A stretch of 64,000 bases of DNA from NCBI GenBank assembly GCA_039180875.1, contig JBCDCY010000004.1, positions 346,768-410,767 of the forward strand, written 5' to 3'. Under the pieces are notes generated by a model. It was not told the DNA's origin. It ran no database searches and was given only the letters and a program-made list of their open reading frames with translations. Source of the stretch: JBCDCY01 sp039180875. GTDB lineage: Bacteria; Pseudomonadota; Alphaproteobacteria; Rhodobacterales; Rhodobacteraceae. This document shows positions 54,280-64,000 of the stretch, piece after piece. The number at the start of each line of letters is the position of its first letter. The first letter of the stretch is position 1. The translations under genes were made by a program, and so were the position numbers.

Positions 54280-55051
54280 CGCCTTTCTCCTCAATCTATT
54301 CGGGCGAGCAGATAGCCGCGCGACCCTTGGCGCCGCCAGTGGCCCCGTGGTACTGTTCGCGTATCGGTGGAAAGATCATCCAGACCAAGCGGTTGCCGGA
54401 CTTCGGTGGCAACACGCGGCGGCCTGGACGCCGGTCAACTGAACCCATGGTGCAGTAGGGTGGAGGCGGTATGGCGGGGCGATCCGACACCAAGGTGCTG
54501 ATCATGGACATCGCCGAGAAGGCGGTGTTGGAGAAGGGGTTCGAGGCGACCTCCATCGAGGAGATCGTGGCCGGGGCGGAGATCTCCCGCAGCGGTTTCT
54601 TCTATCATTTCAACGACAAGAACGCCTTGGCCCGGGCCCTGATCGAGCGCTATATCGCGGCCGAGGACGCCTTGTTCGACGAGATCTTCGGCCGGGCCCG
54701 GGACCTGAACGACGATCCGCTGCATGCCATGCTGATCGGCCTGAAACTGCTGGCCGAGAGGCTCGACGACCTGCCGGCCGGCCATCCGGGCTGTGTCGTA
54801 GCCGCCGCGGCTTACCAGGACCGATTGTTCGACCGGGGCGTGCGGGAGCTGAACCGCCAGGCGATCCTCGGCTGGCGTGCCCGGTTCCGTGCGATGTTCG
54901 AGGAGATCGCCGCGGTCTATGAGCCGCGGGCGCCCATCGACCTCGACGCCCTCGGCGACATGGTCTCGGGCGTGGTAGAGGGCGCGCTGGTGCTGCAGCG
55001 GGTCCTGGGGGAGCGCCAGACGGTCTCCCAGCAGATCCTGCAGTTCCGCAC

Positions 55052-56644
<1,593 letters not shown>

Positions 56645-56770
56645 CCTGTCCACTCCGTCTGGGATCTCGCCCGGCGCCCGGCCCGTGGGGGCGCCCGCTG
56701 AAACGTCTTCAAGCTGTTGCCGGCAAGCTTGCCGCAGCCGCGGCCCGGACTGCAAGCGCCGCGGTGGGGC

Positions 56771-57775
56771 CTAAGACCGCAGCACGATCTCATAGGGCAG
56801 GATCGTCTCCCCCGCGCCTTGGTCGCGCTTCAGGCCGTCCATCGTGCCGAGGGCCGACTTGGCGTAGGCCAGATGGGGCACCCGCACGGTGTTGAGCCAG
56901 GGGGCGAGCCATTCGTTCAGCGGATTGTCGTCGAAGCCGAAGATCGGCAGCTCCTCCGGCACCTTGATGCCGAGCTCCCGACAGCGGCGATAGGCGCCGT
57001 AGCTGATCTGGTCGTTGCCGCAGAAGAGCGCCGCGAGGCCCTGGTGCGACAGCAGGGCGGAGGCAGCCTCGTAGCCGCTTTCCATCGACAGCTCCGCCTC
57101 CCGCACCAGCTCCGGCGCGGGGTCGAGGCCGGCCTCGGCGCAGGCCGCCAGCATCCCCTCCAACCGGCGGGCGCTGGTGTCGGAGGAGAGCGGGCCGTGG
57201 ATGATGCCGATCGGCCCCTGCCGCCGGCGAAGTGCGATCTCCACCAACTCGCGGGAGGCGGCGCGGTCGTCGATGCCGACGAAGGGCAAGTCGGGCAGTG
57301 TGCGCACCCGCCGGTTGATCAGCACCGTGTCGTGGCCGCGAGAAAACGCCTCCAACCGGCCGCTCTCCACCGCGCAGAGCAGGAAGACGCCGGAGACCTG
57401 GCGGGCCTGGATGTCGTCGAGGCAACGATCCTGGATCCGCGGATTTTCGTTGGAGGTGTAGAGCAGCATCGCCTGGCCACGGGCGCTGAGCAGCCGCTCC
57501 AGCTCCCACGCCACGGCGGCGAAGAAGTTGTTCTGAATGTTGGAGAGGATGAGGGCGAAGGTGTTGGTGGTCTGGGCCCGCAGCGCCCGGCCGATATGGT
57601 TGGGGCTGTAGTTCAATTCCTCCACCGCCGCCATCACCCGGCGCCTGGTGTCGTCGGAGACGCTGCCGCCGTCGTTCACCGCGCGGCTCACGCTGGCGAT
57701 GGAGACGCCGGCGCGGCGGGCGACGTCGCGGATCGACACCTTGACCCGCGCGGTCCCTTTCGCCGGTTTTGCCAT
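56771..57775 (-). CDS. LacI family transcriptional regulator
   Basis: 334 residues. N-terminal HTH (VSIRDVARRAGVSIASVSRA, 20, residues 13-32) and hinge helix with ALRAQTTN, then a periplasmic-binding-protein-like sugar sensor (ALILSNIQNNFFAAVAWELE, 20; VLINRRVRTLPDLPFVGIDD, 20; GYEAASALLSHQGLAALFCG, 20; EELPIFGFDDNPLNEWLAPW, 20). Last of four left-reading sugar genes. Probable ligand-responsive repressor binding the two operators at 61193 and 61412. Confidence 0.95.
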   Translation of the reverse strand: MAKPAKGTARVKVSIRDVARRAGVSIASVSRAVNDGGSVSDDTRRRVMAAVEELNYSPNHIGRALRAQTTNTFALILSNIQNNFFAAVAWELERLLSARGQAMLLYTSNENPRIQDRCLDDIQARQVSGVFLLCAVESGRLEAFSRGHDTVLINRRVRTLPDLPFVGIDDRAASRELVEIALRRRQGPIGIIHGPLSSDTSARRLEGMLAACAEAGLDPAPELVREAELSMESGYEAASALLSHQGLAALFCGNDQISYGAYRRCRELGIKVPEELPIFGFDDNPLNEWLAPWLNTVRVPHLAYAKSALGTMDGLKRDQGAGETILPYEIVLRS

Positions 57776-57817
57776 CGCTGCCTCTTCTGGCGGCTCCGCC
57801 GGGGCGGGCGGCCGGGG

Positions 57818-58798
57818 TCAGTCCGGCTGCAGGCGGATCCCCAGCCGGTAGCTGCGCCGATCCCCGGCGGCGAGCATATCGCCCGCGCCGTCCGTGCCGA
57901 ATTCGGTTTGCGGCTCAAGTCCTAGTGCGAAAGTGCCGGACTGGAAAGCGCGCCAAAGCGCGGTCTTGGGCAGATGCGCCGGATCGAAGTCCAGCATCAG
58001 ACCGAGGCCGAGATCGGGATTGCGGAGCCCGATCTGCCCGGCGGCGGGGGAGGGCACGACGTCGACCTCCTCCACATGATCGTCGCTCGGCACCGCGCCG
58101 CCCCGGTCCAGGCGATCGGCCAGTTCCCAGCCCTCCCCCATCAACCGGCTGCCCGCGTCGAGCAGCGGATAGCCGAGGTTGACGTGGTAGAGCAGCCCGT
58201 GCCGCACAGGGCGGAAGCCGAGGTTTTGCACCTCGTCCTCGATCGTCAGCTCGGGCGCCTCGAGCGAGACGGAGAGCTGGCGGGAGAGTTCCAGCACCTC
58301 GCCGAAGACGCTCGCCTGCTGGCAGCGGAGCGCGACGCGGATCACCCCCGCCTGCCAGTCGATGCGGCGGGCCAGCAACTCTGCCCGGCTCGCCATGATG
58401 CGGCCGTGCAGCGGGTGATGATTGCGGCGGCGGAGCGGGTAGTTGAAGTGATCGGCCGGGGTCTCGGCCGCCGGTCCGTGATGGTCGAGACCGCAGGTGA
58501 CGAGGAAGCCGTCGAAGCCGCGGAGGAACCCAAGCCCCTCCTCCCCGTCGAGGCTGGGCCAGGGTTGCGGCGCGCCGGTGGCGCTGTGCCAGCCGAGCTC
58601 GGTGCCCTTCCAGGCCAGGCGCAGGATATCGCCGCCGCGATCCAGGGCGAGATCCAGCGCCAGCCCCGCCGGCGTGCGCAGCTCCAGCAGTCGACCCCCG
58701 GCGCCCTCCCCCTCGATCACCTCGACCAGGCGGATGTCGGCGAGCGCCCGCAGATGCAGGCTGCGCCGGCGAAGATCGGTCTCGGAAAGCCCGTGCAT
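57818..58798 (-). CDS. DUF4432 / aldose 1-epimerase-like protein
   Basis: 326 residues. Beta-rich galactose-mutarotase-like fold: DLALDRGGDILRLAWKGTEL (20), GWHSATG, GFLRGFDGFLVTCGLDHHGP (20), HPLHGRIMASRAELL and a C-terminal LGLEPQTEF. The GFDGFLVTCGLDHHG and HPLHGRI motifs mark DUF4432. Related proteins act on carbohydrate anomers or as isomerases; the exact reaction is unknown. Between LacI (42 bases) and the Gfo/Idh gene (60 bases). Confidence 0.88.
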   Translation of the reverse strand: MHGLSETDLRRRSLHLRALADIRLVEVIEGEGAGGRLLELRTPAGLALDLALDRGGDILRLAWKGTELGWHSATGAPQPWPSLDGEEGLGFLRGFDGFLVTCGLDHHGPAAETPADHFNYPLRRRNHHPLHGRIMASRAELLARRIDWQAGVIRVALRCQQASVFGEVLELSRQLSVSLEAPELTIEDEVQNLGFRPVRHGLLYHVNLGYPLLDAGSRLMGEGWELADRLDRGGAVPSDDHVEEVDVVPSPAAGQIGLRNPDLGLGLMLDFDPAHLPKTALWRAFQSGTFALGLEPQTEFGTDGAGDMLAAGDRRSYRLGIRLQPD

Positions 58799-58858
58799 GG
58801 CGTCTCCACCGTCGATGGGCTGGCGGAGGCGGGGAGGGCGCCTCCGCCACCAGGGGCG

Positions 58859-60046
58859 TCAGGCCTCGATGGAGGCCTTGGTCCAGACGCCGCCCGACGT
58901 GCTCGAGGCGACGCAGGCCTCGATGAAAGCGAGACCGCGCACGCCGTCCTCCACCGTCGGCAGGTCGGTGGCGAACGGATCGGGCTCCCGCCCCTCCTTC
59001 GCGGCCCAGATCATCTCGGCCGCGTTGGAGTAGATATTGCCGAAGCCCTCGATATAGCCCTCGGGGTGGCGTGGCGGCATCCGGGTGCCGGCATTGGCCA
59101 CGTCCATCGCCCCCGGCCCGCCGCGGGTGATGCAGCGCGTCGGCTCACCGAACGGGGTATAGAACAGGTTGTCGTTGTCCTCCCCCACCCATTCGATGCC
59201 ACCCTTAGTGCCGTAGACGCCGATCGACAGGCGATTGTAGTTCCCCGGTGCCACCTGGCTGGTCCAGAGCGTGCCGGTGGCGCCGCCCTTGTAGCGCAGC
59301 AGCACGTTGGCATTGTCGTCGAGCTGGCGCCCCGGCACGTAGCTCCGCAGATCGGCGCAGACCTCCTCCAGCACCAGACCGGAGATGAAGGCGGCGAGGT
59401 TGAAGGCATGCACGCCGATATCGCCGATCGAGCCGCCGGCCCCGGCGAGCTTGGGATCGGTGCGCCAGGCGGCCTGCTTCTGCCCCTCCTGATCCAGGGC
59501 GGTGGTCAGCCAATCCTGGACGTAGGAGGTGCGGATCACCTGGATGGTGCCGAGCGTGCCGTCCTGCACCATCGCCCGGGCCTGGCGGACCAGCGGGTAG
59601 CCGGTGTTGTTCTGGGTGAGCACGAACACCAGGCCGCTTTTTCGGACGATCGCCGCAAGCTCCTTCGCCTCGTCGAGCGTCAGGGTCATCGGCTTGTCGC
59701 AGATGACGTTGATGCCCGCCTCCAGAAACGCCTTGGCCGGCCCGAAATGCAGGTTGTTGGGGGTGACGATGGCGACCGCGTCGATGCCGTCGTCGCGCCC
59801 GCCCTCCTTCTCCGCCATCTCCTGCCAACTCGTATAGGCCCGGTCCTCGGCGATGCCGAGATCGCCGGCCGAGGCACGGGCGTTGTCGGGATCGGCCGAC
59901 AGGGCACCGGCCACGATCTCCCACTTGTCATCGAGCCGTGCGGCCATGCGGTGCACGGCGCCGATGAAGGCGCCGCGGCCGCCGCCGACCATGCCCATGC
60001 GCAGCTTGCGGGCCGCGCGCTCGGTTCCGAAGCTCTCGATGGCCAT
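58859..60046 (-). CDS. Gfo/Idh/MocA family sugar dehydrogenase
   Basis: 395 residues. Rossmann domain MGMVGGGRGAFIGAVHRMAA (20); VTPNNLHFGPAKAFLEAGIN (20) and the conserved Lys in VICDKPMTLTLDEAKEL. C-terminal alpha/beta domain with GGSIGDIGVHAFNLAAFISG (20), holding the active His. Oxidises a sugar or cyclitol at one carbon with NAD(P). Paired with the TIM-barrel isomerase 3 bases upstream, a common pair in inositol and 3-keto-sugar pathways. Confidence 0.93.
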   Translation of the reverse strand: MAIESFGTERAARKLRMGMVGGGRGAFIGAVHRMAARLDDKWEIVAGALSADPDNARASAGDLGIAEDRAYTSWQEMAEKEGGRDDGIDAVAIVTPNNLHFGPAKAFLEAGINVICDKPMTLTLDEAKELAAIVRKSGLVFVLTQNNTGYPLVRQARAMVQDGTLGTIQVIRTSYVQDWLTTALDQEGQKQAAWRTDPKLAGAGGSIGDIGVHAFNLAAFISGLVLEEVCADLRSYVPGRQLDDNANVLLRYKGGATGTLWTSQVAPGNYNRLSIGVYGTKGGIEWVGEDNDNLFYTPFGEPTRCITRGGPGAMDVANAGTRMPPRHPEGYIEGFGNIYSNAAEMIWAAKEGREPDPFATDLPTVEDGVRGLAFIEACVASSTSGGVWTKASIEA

Positions 60047-60049
60047 GGC

Positions 60050-61105
60050 TCACTCCAGCCCGAGGATCGCCCGGGCGCCGGAGACGTCGCCCTTGCCGCC
60101 GGCGAAATCGTCGAAGGTCTTGTCGGTGACCCGGCGGATATGATCGCGGATGAACTGAGCCCCTTTGGGCGCGGCATCCTCAGGATGCTCGATGCAGTCC
60201 TCCCACTCGTAGACGCACCAGCCCTCGAACTCGTACTCGGTGAAGAGCGAGAACACGGCGCCGAAATCGGTCTGGCCGTCGCCGAGGGAGCGGTCGCGGG
60301 CCGCGCGCTTCAGCCAAGGCTGATAGCCCGACAGGAAGCCCTGGCGCCCGGTCGGATTGAACTCGCTGTCCTTGACATGGAACATCCGGATCCGCTCGTG
60401 GTAGATGTGGATGAAGTCCACGTAGTCGAGGCCCTGCTTCACGAAGTGGCTGGCATCGTAGTTGATGCAGCAGCGCGGATGCTGGCCGACCGCGTCGTAG
60501 AAGATCTCGAAGGTCTGGCCGTCGAACAGATCCTCGGTCGGATGCAGCTCGAAGCAAAGATCGACGCCGCACTCGTCATAGACGTCGAGGATCGGCTTCC
60601 AGATCCGGGCGAGCTCGCCGAACGCTTCGTCGATCAGGTTCTGGTCGCGCTGCGGGAAGGGGTACCAGAACGGCCAGGCGAGCGCGCCGGAGAAGGTGGC
60701 GTGCTCGGTCAACCCCATGTTCTGGGAGGCTTTGGCGCAGGCTTTCAACTGGTCGATGGCCCATTCCTGCCGGGCCTTGCGGTTGCCGCGCACTTCGGGC
60801 GGGCAGAGCCCGTCCATCCAGGCATCATAGGCCGGGTGGACGGCGCAGAGCTGGCCCTGAATGTGGCTCGCCGTGTCGCAGATGACGATGCCGGCGTCCT
60901 TGGCGATGCCGTTCAGCTCATCGGCGTAGTCCTTGCTGTCGGCGGCCTTCTTCACGTCGATGAACCGGCCGTCCCACATCGGCAGCTGGGCGGCCTCGAA
61001 GCCGCACTCCTTCACCCATTTGGCGATGGCGGGCAGGCTGTTGTATGGCGCCGTGTCGTCGGCGAACTGCCCGAGGAACAGGCCCGGGCCCTTGAGCGTC
61101 TTCAT
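60050..61105 (-). CDS. Sugar phosphate isomerase/epimerase family protein (TIM barrel)
   Basis: 351 residues, first gene of the left-reading sugar operon. AP-endonuclease-2-type TIM barrel: CGFEAAQLPMWDGRFID, HIQGQLCAVHPAYD, CFELHPTEDLFDGQTFEIF (19), INYDASHFVKQGLDYVDFIH (20), MFHVKDSEFNPTGRQGFLSG (20). Metal ligands are likely the Glu in CFELHP, Asp in NYDASH, His in FHVKD and a later Glu (YEWEDC). Acts as isomerase, epimerase or keto-sugar lyase with the Gfo/Idh partner. GGAGGGAG precedes the ATG. Confidence 0.93.
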   Translation of the reverse strand: MKTLKGPGLFLGQFADDTAPYNSLPAIAKWVKECGFEAAQLPMWDGRFIDVKKAADSKDYADELNGIAKDAGIVICDTASHIQGQLCAVHPAYDAWMDGLCPPEVRGNRKARQEWAIDQLKACAKASQNMGLTEHATFSGALAWPFWYPFPQRDQNLIDEAFGELARIWKPILDVYDECGVDLCFELHPTEDLFDGQTFEIFYDAVGQHPRCCINYDASHFVKQGLDYVDFIHIYHERIRMFHVKDSEFNPTGRQGFLSGYQPWLKRAARDRSLGDGQTDFGAVFSLFTEYEFEGWCVYEWEDCIEHPEDAAPKGAQFIRDHIRRVTDKTFDDFAGGKGDVSGARAILGLE

Positions 61106-61192
61106 CGTCTTTCTCCCTCCCTGTCCGACGGGTCGGGCCGCCGGCCTTTGGCTGATTGGCCGACGATTGCCGGCACGCGACTCAGCAGATTT

Positions 61193-61205
61193 TGAAAACG
61201 TTTAC
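61193..61205 (-). promoter_or_regulatory. LacI-type operator 1
   Basis: TGAAAACGTTTAC, with palindromic core AAACGTTT (61196-61203), 88 bases upstream of the left-reading TIM-barrel gene. Identical, in inverse orientation, to operator 2. The central CG is the hallmark of LacI-family sites. Confidence 0.8.
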
Positions 61206-61411
61206 TTCGCAAGACAAGCAAGTGTCGGTGGCGTCTGTCAACTGTCGGCGCGATCATCGAGGATGGAAAGCTGTAGACCCCTGAGCTTTCACATCTCAAA
61301 ATCTCCTACTTTCAGTGATCTGAACATAAGATCTTCCTTTCGGCCCTTAAATTTGCGCCCGGCCGGAGGCGCGCCCTGCGCGGCGGTGCGCCATGAATTC
61401 AGTTGACGAAC

Positions 61412-61424
61412 GTAAACGTTTTCA
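61412..61424 (+). promoter_or_regulatory. LacI-type operator 2
   Basis: GTAAACGTTTTCA, exact reverse complement of operator 1, core AAACGTTT (61414-61421), 81 bases before the start of the binding-protein gene and 4 bases after a TTGACG. Placement between -35 and transcription start fits repression. Confidence 0.8.
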
Positions 61425-61504
61425 GTCACAGTTTCAGCCATCCGCCGCCATCTCGGCGACAAGACGGCAAGAGGCGTAAGCCCGCTATCCTGGGAGGATT
61501 AGAC

Positions 61505-63115
61505 GTGTTGCAGACTGCCAAATCCCGCAGATCGTTCCTGAAATCCGGCGCCGCCATCACCGCCGCAGCGGCGGTCGGCATCAACCCGCGCTTCCTGCGC
61601 CCGGCCCATGCCGGCGAGCTCGCGTCCGGCATGACCGGCGGGCCCACCGGCTTTCCCGGGGCCGAGCGCTTTCAGTATGACGAGAGCATGTCAGAGGGCC
61701 GCGCCATCGAGGCGATGAAGCGCATGGTGGCCGAGGGCCGGGCGCCGGCCAAGATCACCATGCTGCTGACCGACGGCGCCATCGGCCAGATCACCGAGCC
61801 GTTCCCGGCCGGCCCCTCCGTCAAGGAAGTATGGGAGGCCGAGACCGGGGTAGAGATCGACATCGTCGGCGCCCCGGCCGGCGATATCTGGGCCCGCGTC
61901 CTGCAGGACGTCACCACCCGCTCCGGCGCTTTCGATATCTACACCCATCCCTGGAACAGCCTTGGCGATCTGGTCGAGGCCGGGGGGGCGATGAACCTCA
62001 ACGATTTCGTGGCTGCCCACCAGCCCGACTGGGCCGATGAGGAGCGGGGCACGCCGACCGCTCAGACGGCCGAACTGCTCTACAAGTACGGCGGCGACTA
62101 TTACGGCGCTTCGCTCGACGGCGATTTCCAGACCTGGGTCTACAACAAGGGCTATTTCGAGGATCCGGCCCACGCCGATGCGTTCCGGGAGCGCTACGGC
62201 CGCGACCTCGCCCCGCCCGCCACCTGGGAGGAGAGCGACCAGATCTCGGAGTTCTTCACCGGTCGCACCGGCGTCGGCGGTGTGCAGATCTACGGCAACG
62301 GCAACGACATGGCACCGTTCTGGGGCCTGCCGCGATTCTATGCCCGCTTCGCCGCCCAGGCGATGCCGAACATGTTCTGGTTCGACGACGACGGGAACCC
62401 CAACCTGGAGACGGAGGAGGGGATCAAGGCCGCCACCGAGTACGTGCGGATGCGCGACTGGTCGCATCCCGACGTGCTCTCCTGGACCTATGCCGAGGGT
62501 TATTCCGGCATCGGCTCGGGCCAGACCGCGCATCTGACGACCTACACCAACGTCACCAAGTTCGTGGACCGGATGAACGCCGACGGCAGCCCGGCGAGCC
62601 CGGCGGCCGGCATGCTCGCCGCCTATCTGCCGCCCGGGGTGCGCCACGGCGACGACCTCGTCCGGCGCTCGGTGATCTACTACAACATCACCGGCACCGT
62701 CTCGTCACAAAGCGCCAATCCCGAGGCCGCCTATCTCTTCCTGCAATGGCTGTCGTCGACCCGCACCTATTCCTGGATGGCGGGCAATCCGGCGGGCTAT
62801 TTCGATCCCTTCCAGAAGGCGAACCTGAGCGAGCCGTTGGTGGCCGAGACCTACCACCCCTACATGATGGACGCGATCCGGGAGACCATCGCCCGCTCCG
62901 TCCCCACCATCAACTTCGCCGGGCAGACCGCGCTCGACGCCGCGCTCGACGAAGAGCTGCAGGCCGCGCTCACCGGGCAGAAGTCGCCGGAGGAGGCGAT
63001 GGCCGACGCCTCGCGCAAATGGCAGCGCATCATCCGGCGGAAGGGTGAGGACAAGATGATCCCGATCATCCAGGCGAGCCGCGCGGCCTGGCCCACCATC
63101 GTCGACAGCGCCTGA
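61505..63115 (+). CDS. Extracellular solute-binding protein of a sugar ABC transporter, Tat-exported
   Basis: 536 residues from a GTG at 61505, 7 bases after GGGAGG. Signal peptide with twin arginines SRRSFLKSG, a hydrophobic AAITAAAAVGI stretch and probable cleavage after RPAHA, so it is exported folded by the Tat route. Mature protein is a family-1 binding protein (KITMLLTDGAIGQITEPF, VTTRSGAFDIYTHPWNSLGD (20), PAAGMLAAYLPPGVRHGDDL (20)). It is larger than the usual 400-450 residues. Next gene is the permease, 88 bases on. Confidence 0.92.
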   Translation: MLQTAKSRRSFLKSGAAITAAAAVGINPRFLRPAHAGELASGMTGGPTGFPGAERFQYDESMSEGRAIEAMKRMVAEGRAPAKITMLLTDGAIGQITEPFPAGPSVKEVWEAETGVEIDIVGAPAGDIWARVLQDVTTRSGAFDIYTHPWNSLGDLVEAGGAMNLNDFVAAHQPDWADEERGTPTAQTAELLYKYGGDYYGASLDGDFQTWVYNKGYFEDPAHADAFRERYGRDLAPPATWEESDQISEFFTGRTGVGGVQIYGNGNDMAPFWGLPRFYARFAAQAMPNMFWFDDDGNPNLETEEGIKAATEYVRMRDWSHPDVLSWTYAEGYSGIGSGQTAHLTTYTNVTKFVDRMNADGSPASPAAGMLAAYLPPGVRHGDDLVRRSVIYYNITGTVSSQSANPEAAYLFLQWLSSTRTYSWMAGNPAGYFDPFQKANLSEPLVAETYHPYMMDAIRETIARSVPTINFAGQTALDAALDEELQAALTGQKSPEEAMADASRKWQRIIRRKGEDKMIPIIQASRAAWPTIVDSA

Positions 63116-63203
63116 GCTGGCGACCGGCCCGGGGCGCTGACCCCCGGGCCGCACCGATGCGCCCCATTGATGCCCGCCCCCTGATGCGCCCGGAGATGCG
63201 ACA

Positions 63204-64000
63204 ATGACAGCCCTGCTGCTGCGCACCCTGGCGGTCGCCGTCTTCGCCGCCATCGCCCTTTTGCCGATCGGCTGGATGGCCAGCATGGCCTTCAAGCCTG
63301 CGCCGGAATGGACCAGTGCGGCGGGGCAGGTGACGTTCCTGCCGAAGGATCCCACGCTCTCCAACTTCGTCTATGTCTTCACCGGGGACGCGCCGGACCA
63401 GATCGTCAGCCTCGACCGCACGGTCTGGTGGCCGCTCTTTGCCAGCCTGCTCACCTCCATCGTCGGCACGCTGATCGCGGTGGTTTGCGGCACCTCGGCC
63501 GCCTACGCCGTCAGCCGGCAGAAGATCGGCGGCTCCATCGGCCTGTCGCTGCTGCAGCTGCGGATCTTTCCGCCGCTCGCGGTGATGATCCCGGTGATGA
63601 TCATGTGGGCCTTCCTCGGCATGATCGACACCTGGTGGGGGTTGTCGCTGATCTACGGCATCGTCACGCTGCCGTTCTCCTTCTGGCTGATGAAGGCCTA
63701 TTTCGACGAGCTGCCGCGGGAGATCGAGGAGGCGGCGATCGTCGAGGGCTGCACCCCGTTCGAGGCGTTTCGCCAGATCACCTTGCCGATCGTCGCCTCG
63801 GCCGTGGCCTCCACCGCGCTCTTCATCTTCATCCTCAATTGGTCGGACTACCTGATTGCGCTCCTCCTCACCCGCAAGGACTGGACGACGATCCCGGTCT
63901 ACATGAACGCGCTCGCCACCGCAGCCTCCGGCCAGCTTTACGGCGCCAAGGCCGCCCTTGGCCTGATCGCGGCGATCCCGCCCATCATCCTTGGCATCGC
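63204..64000 (+). CDS. Carbohydrate ABC transporter permease (MalG type), 3' end beyond window
   Basis: The first 265 residues are in the window, ATG at 63204. Hydrophobic helices at about residues 5-25, 80-105, 115-140 and beyond. The EAA loop EEAAIVEGCTPFEAFRQITL (20) is the ATPase-contact motif of permeases, and the N-terminal LPIGWMASMAFKP is MalG-like. A MalF-type partner and the ATPase must lie beyond the right edge. Usually the MalF-type gene comes first, so the order here is less common. Confidence 0.93.
   Translation, partial: MTALLLRTLAVAVFAAIALLPIGWMASMAFKPAPEWTSAAGQVTFLPKDPTLSNFVYVFTGDAPDQIVSLDRTVWWPLFASLLTSIVGTLIAVVCGTSAAYAVSRQKIGGSIGLSLLQLRIFPPLAVMIPVMIMWAFLGMIDTWWGLSLIYGIVTLPFSFWLMKAYFDELPREIEEAAIVEGCTPFEAFRQITLPIVASAVASTALFIFILNWSDYLIALLLTRKDWTTIPVYMNALATAASGQLYGAKAALGLIAAIPPIILGI

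Larger units (their letters stand above)
61106..61504. promoter_or_regulatory. Divergent promoter region of the sugar locus
   Basis: 399 bases between the TIM-barrel gene (left) and the binding-protein gene (right), the longest gap in the window and visibly AT-richer than its neighbours. It holds two LacI-type operators and no supported gene. A possible -35 TTGACG at 61403-61408 lies next to the right-hand operator, but no convincing -10 is seen. Confidence 0.7.

Noticed and set aside
58859..61105. Assignment to levoglucosan or inositol catabolism
   Set aside because: The Gfo/Idh plus TIM-barrel pair fits several pathways and no diagnostic third enzyme is visible, so no substrate was named.
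57974..61195. Right-reading open frame of more than 1,000 codons opposite the sugar genes
   Set aside because: It is antisense to the DUF4432, Gfo/Idh and TIM-barrel genes, which all have family motifs. No start signal or domain of its own.

Overview
The window is dense, GC-rich bacterial chromosome, and nearly every gene has a clear family. The housekeeping order (purF-cvpA-radA, mlaE/F-alr-dnaB, rpsF-rpsR-rplI, fabD-fabG-acpP-fabF-mltG, pdhABC, hisD-UPF0262-phosphatase-infA-maf-rng-yacG) and a gene transfer agent (GTA) cluster just behind fabF-mltG point to an alphaproteobacterium, most likely Rhodobacterales or a close relative. That placement rests on gene content and order recalled from known genomes, not on a computed phylogeny.

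Layout. 1-4.2 kb: RND efflux pump (cut by the left edge) with its adaptor, reading left. 4.4-7.8 kb: YfgM-like protein, bamB and der, reading right. 7.9-9.3 kb: an SDR oxidoreductase and a lone biotin transporter BioY. 9.3-19.96 kb: mostly left-reading units for purine synthesis, CvpA, RadA, PqiA-like membrane proteins, an Mla-type ABC pair, alanine racemase, DnaB and three ribosomal proteins. 20.1-24.7 kb: type II fatty-acid genes and mltG, reading right.

24.75-42.3 kb is the centrepiece: an apparently intact GTA structural cluster with terminase, portal, protease, capsid, connectors, tail tube, tape measure, baseplate, peptidase and the large host-contact protein. There are no integrase, replication or lysis genes. 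Three features stand out. A good sigma70-type promoter is followed at once by an intrinsic-terminator-shaped hairpin before the first gene. A three-gene insertion sits between capsid and head-tail connector, encoding a probable beta-helix spike and two small phage-like virion proteins. A DUF2793 fibre-like gene and a small partner are attached behind the host-contact gene. Together these suggest a GTA that carries its own surface-fibre module inside the main operon.

42.3-53.3 kb returns to housekeeping: cysE, pdhABC, ftsB, an ArsR-SRPBCC regulator, hisD, UPF0262, a low-molecular-weight phosphatase, infA, maf, an RNase E/G family protein, yacG and tRNA-Phe. 53.3-56.7 kb holds a homocysteine methyltransferase-like gene, a TetR regulator and a Baeyer-Villiger-type monooxygenase. 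56.8-64 kb is a sugar uptake and catabolism locus: LacI regulator, DUF4432 epimerase-like protein, Gfo/Idh dehydrogenase and TIM-barrel isomerase on one side; Tat-exported binding protein and a permease (cut by the right edge) on the other. Two identical 13-bp LacI-type operators lie in the divergent promoter region.

Limits: all calls come from reading the sequence and remembered family features. No database search, fold prediction or promoter scoring was run.
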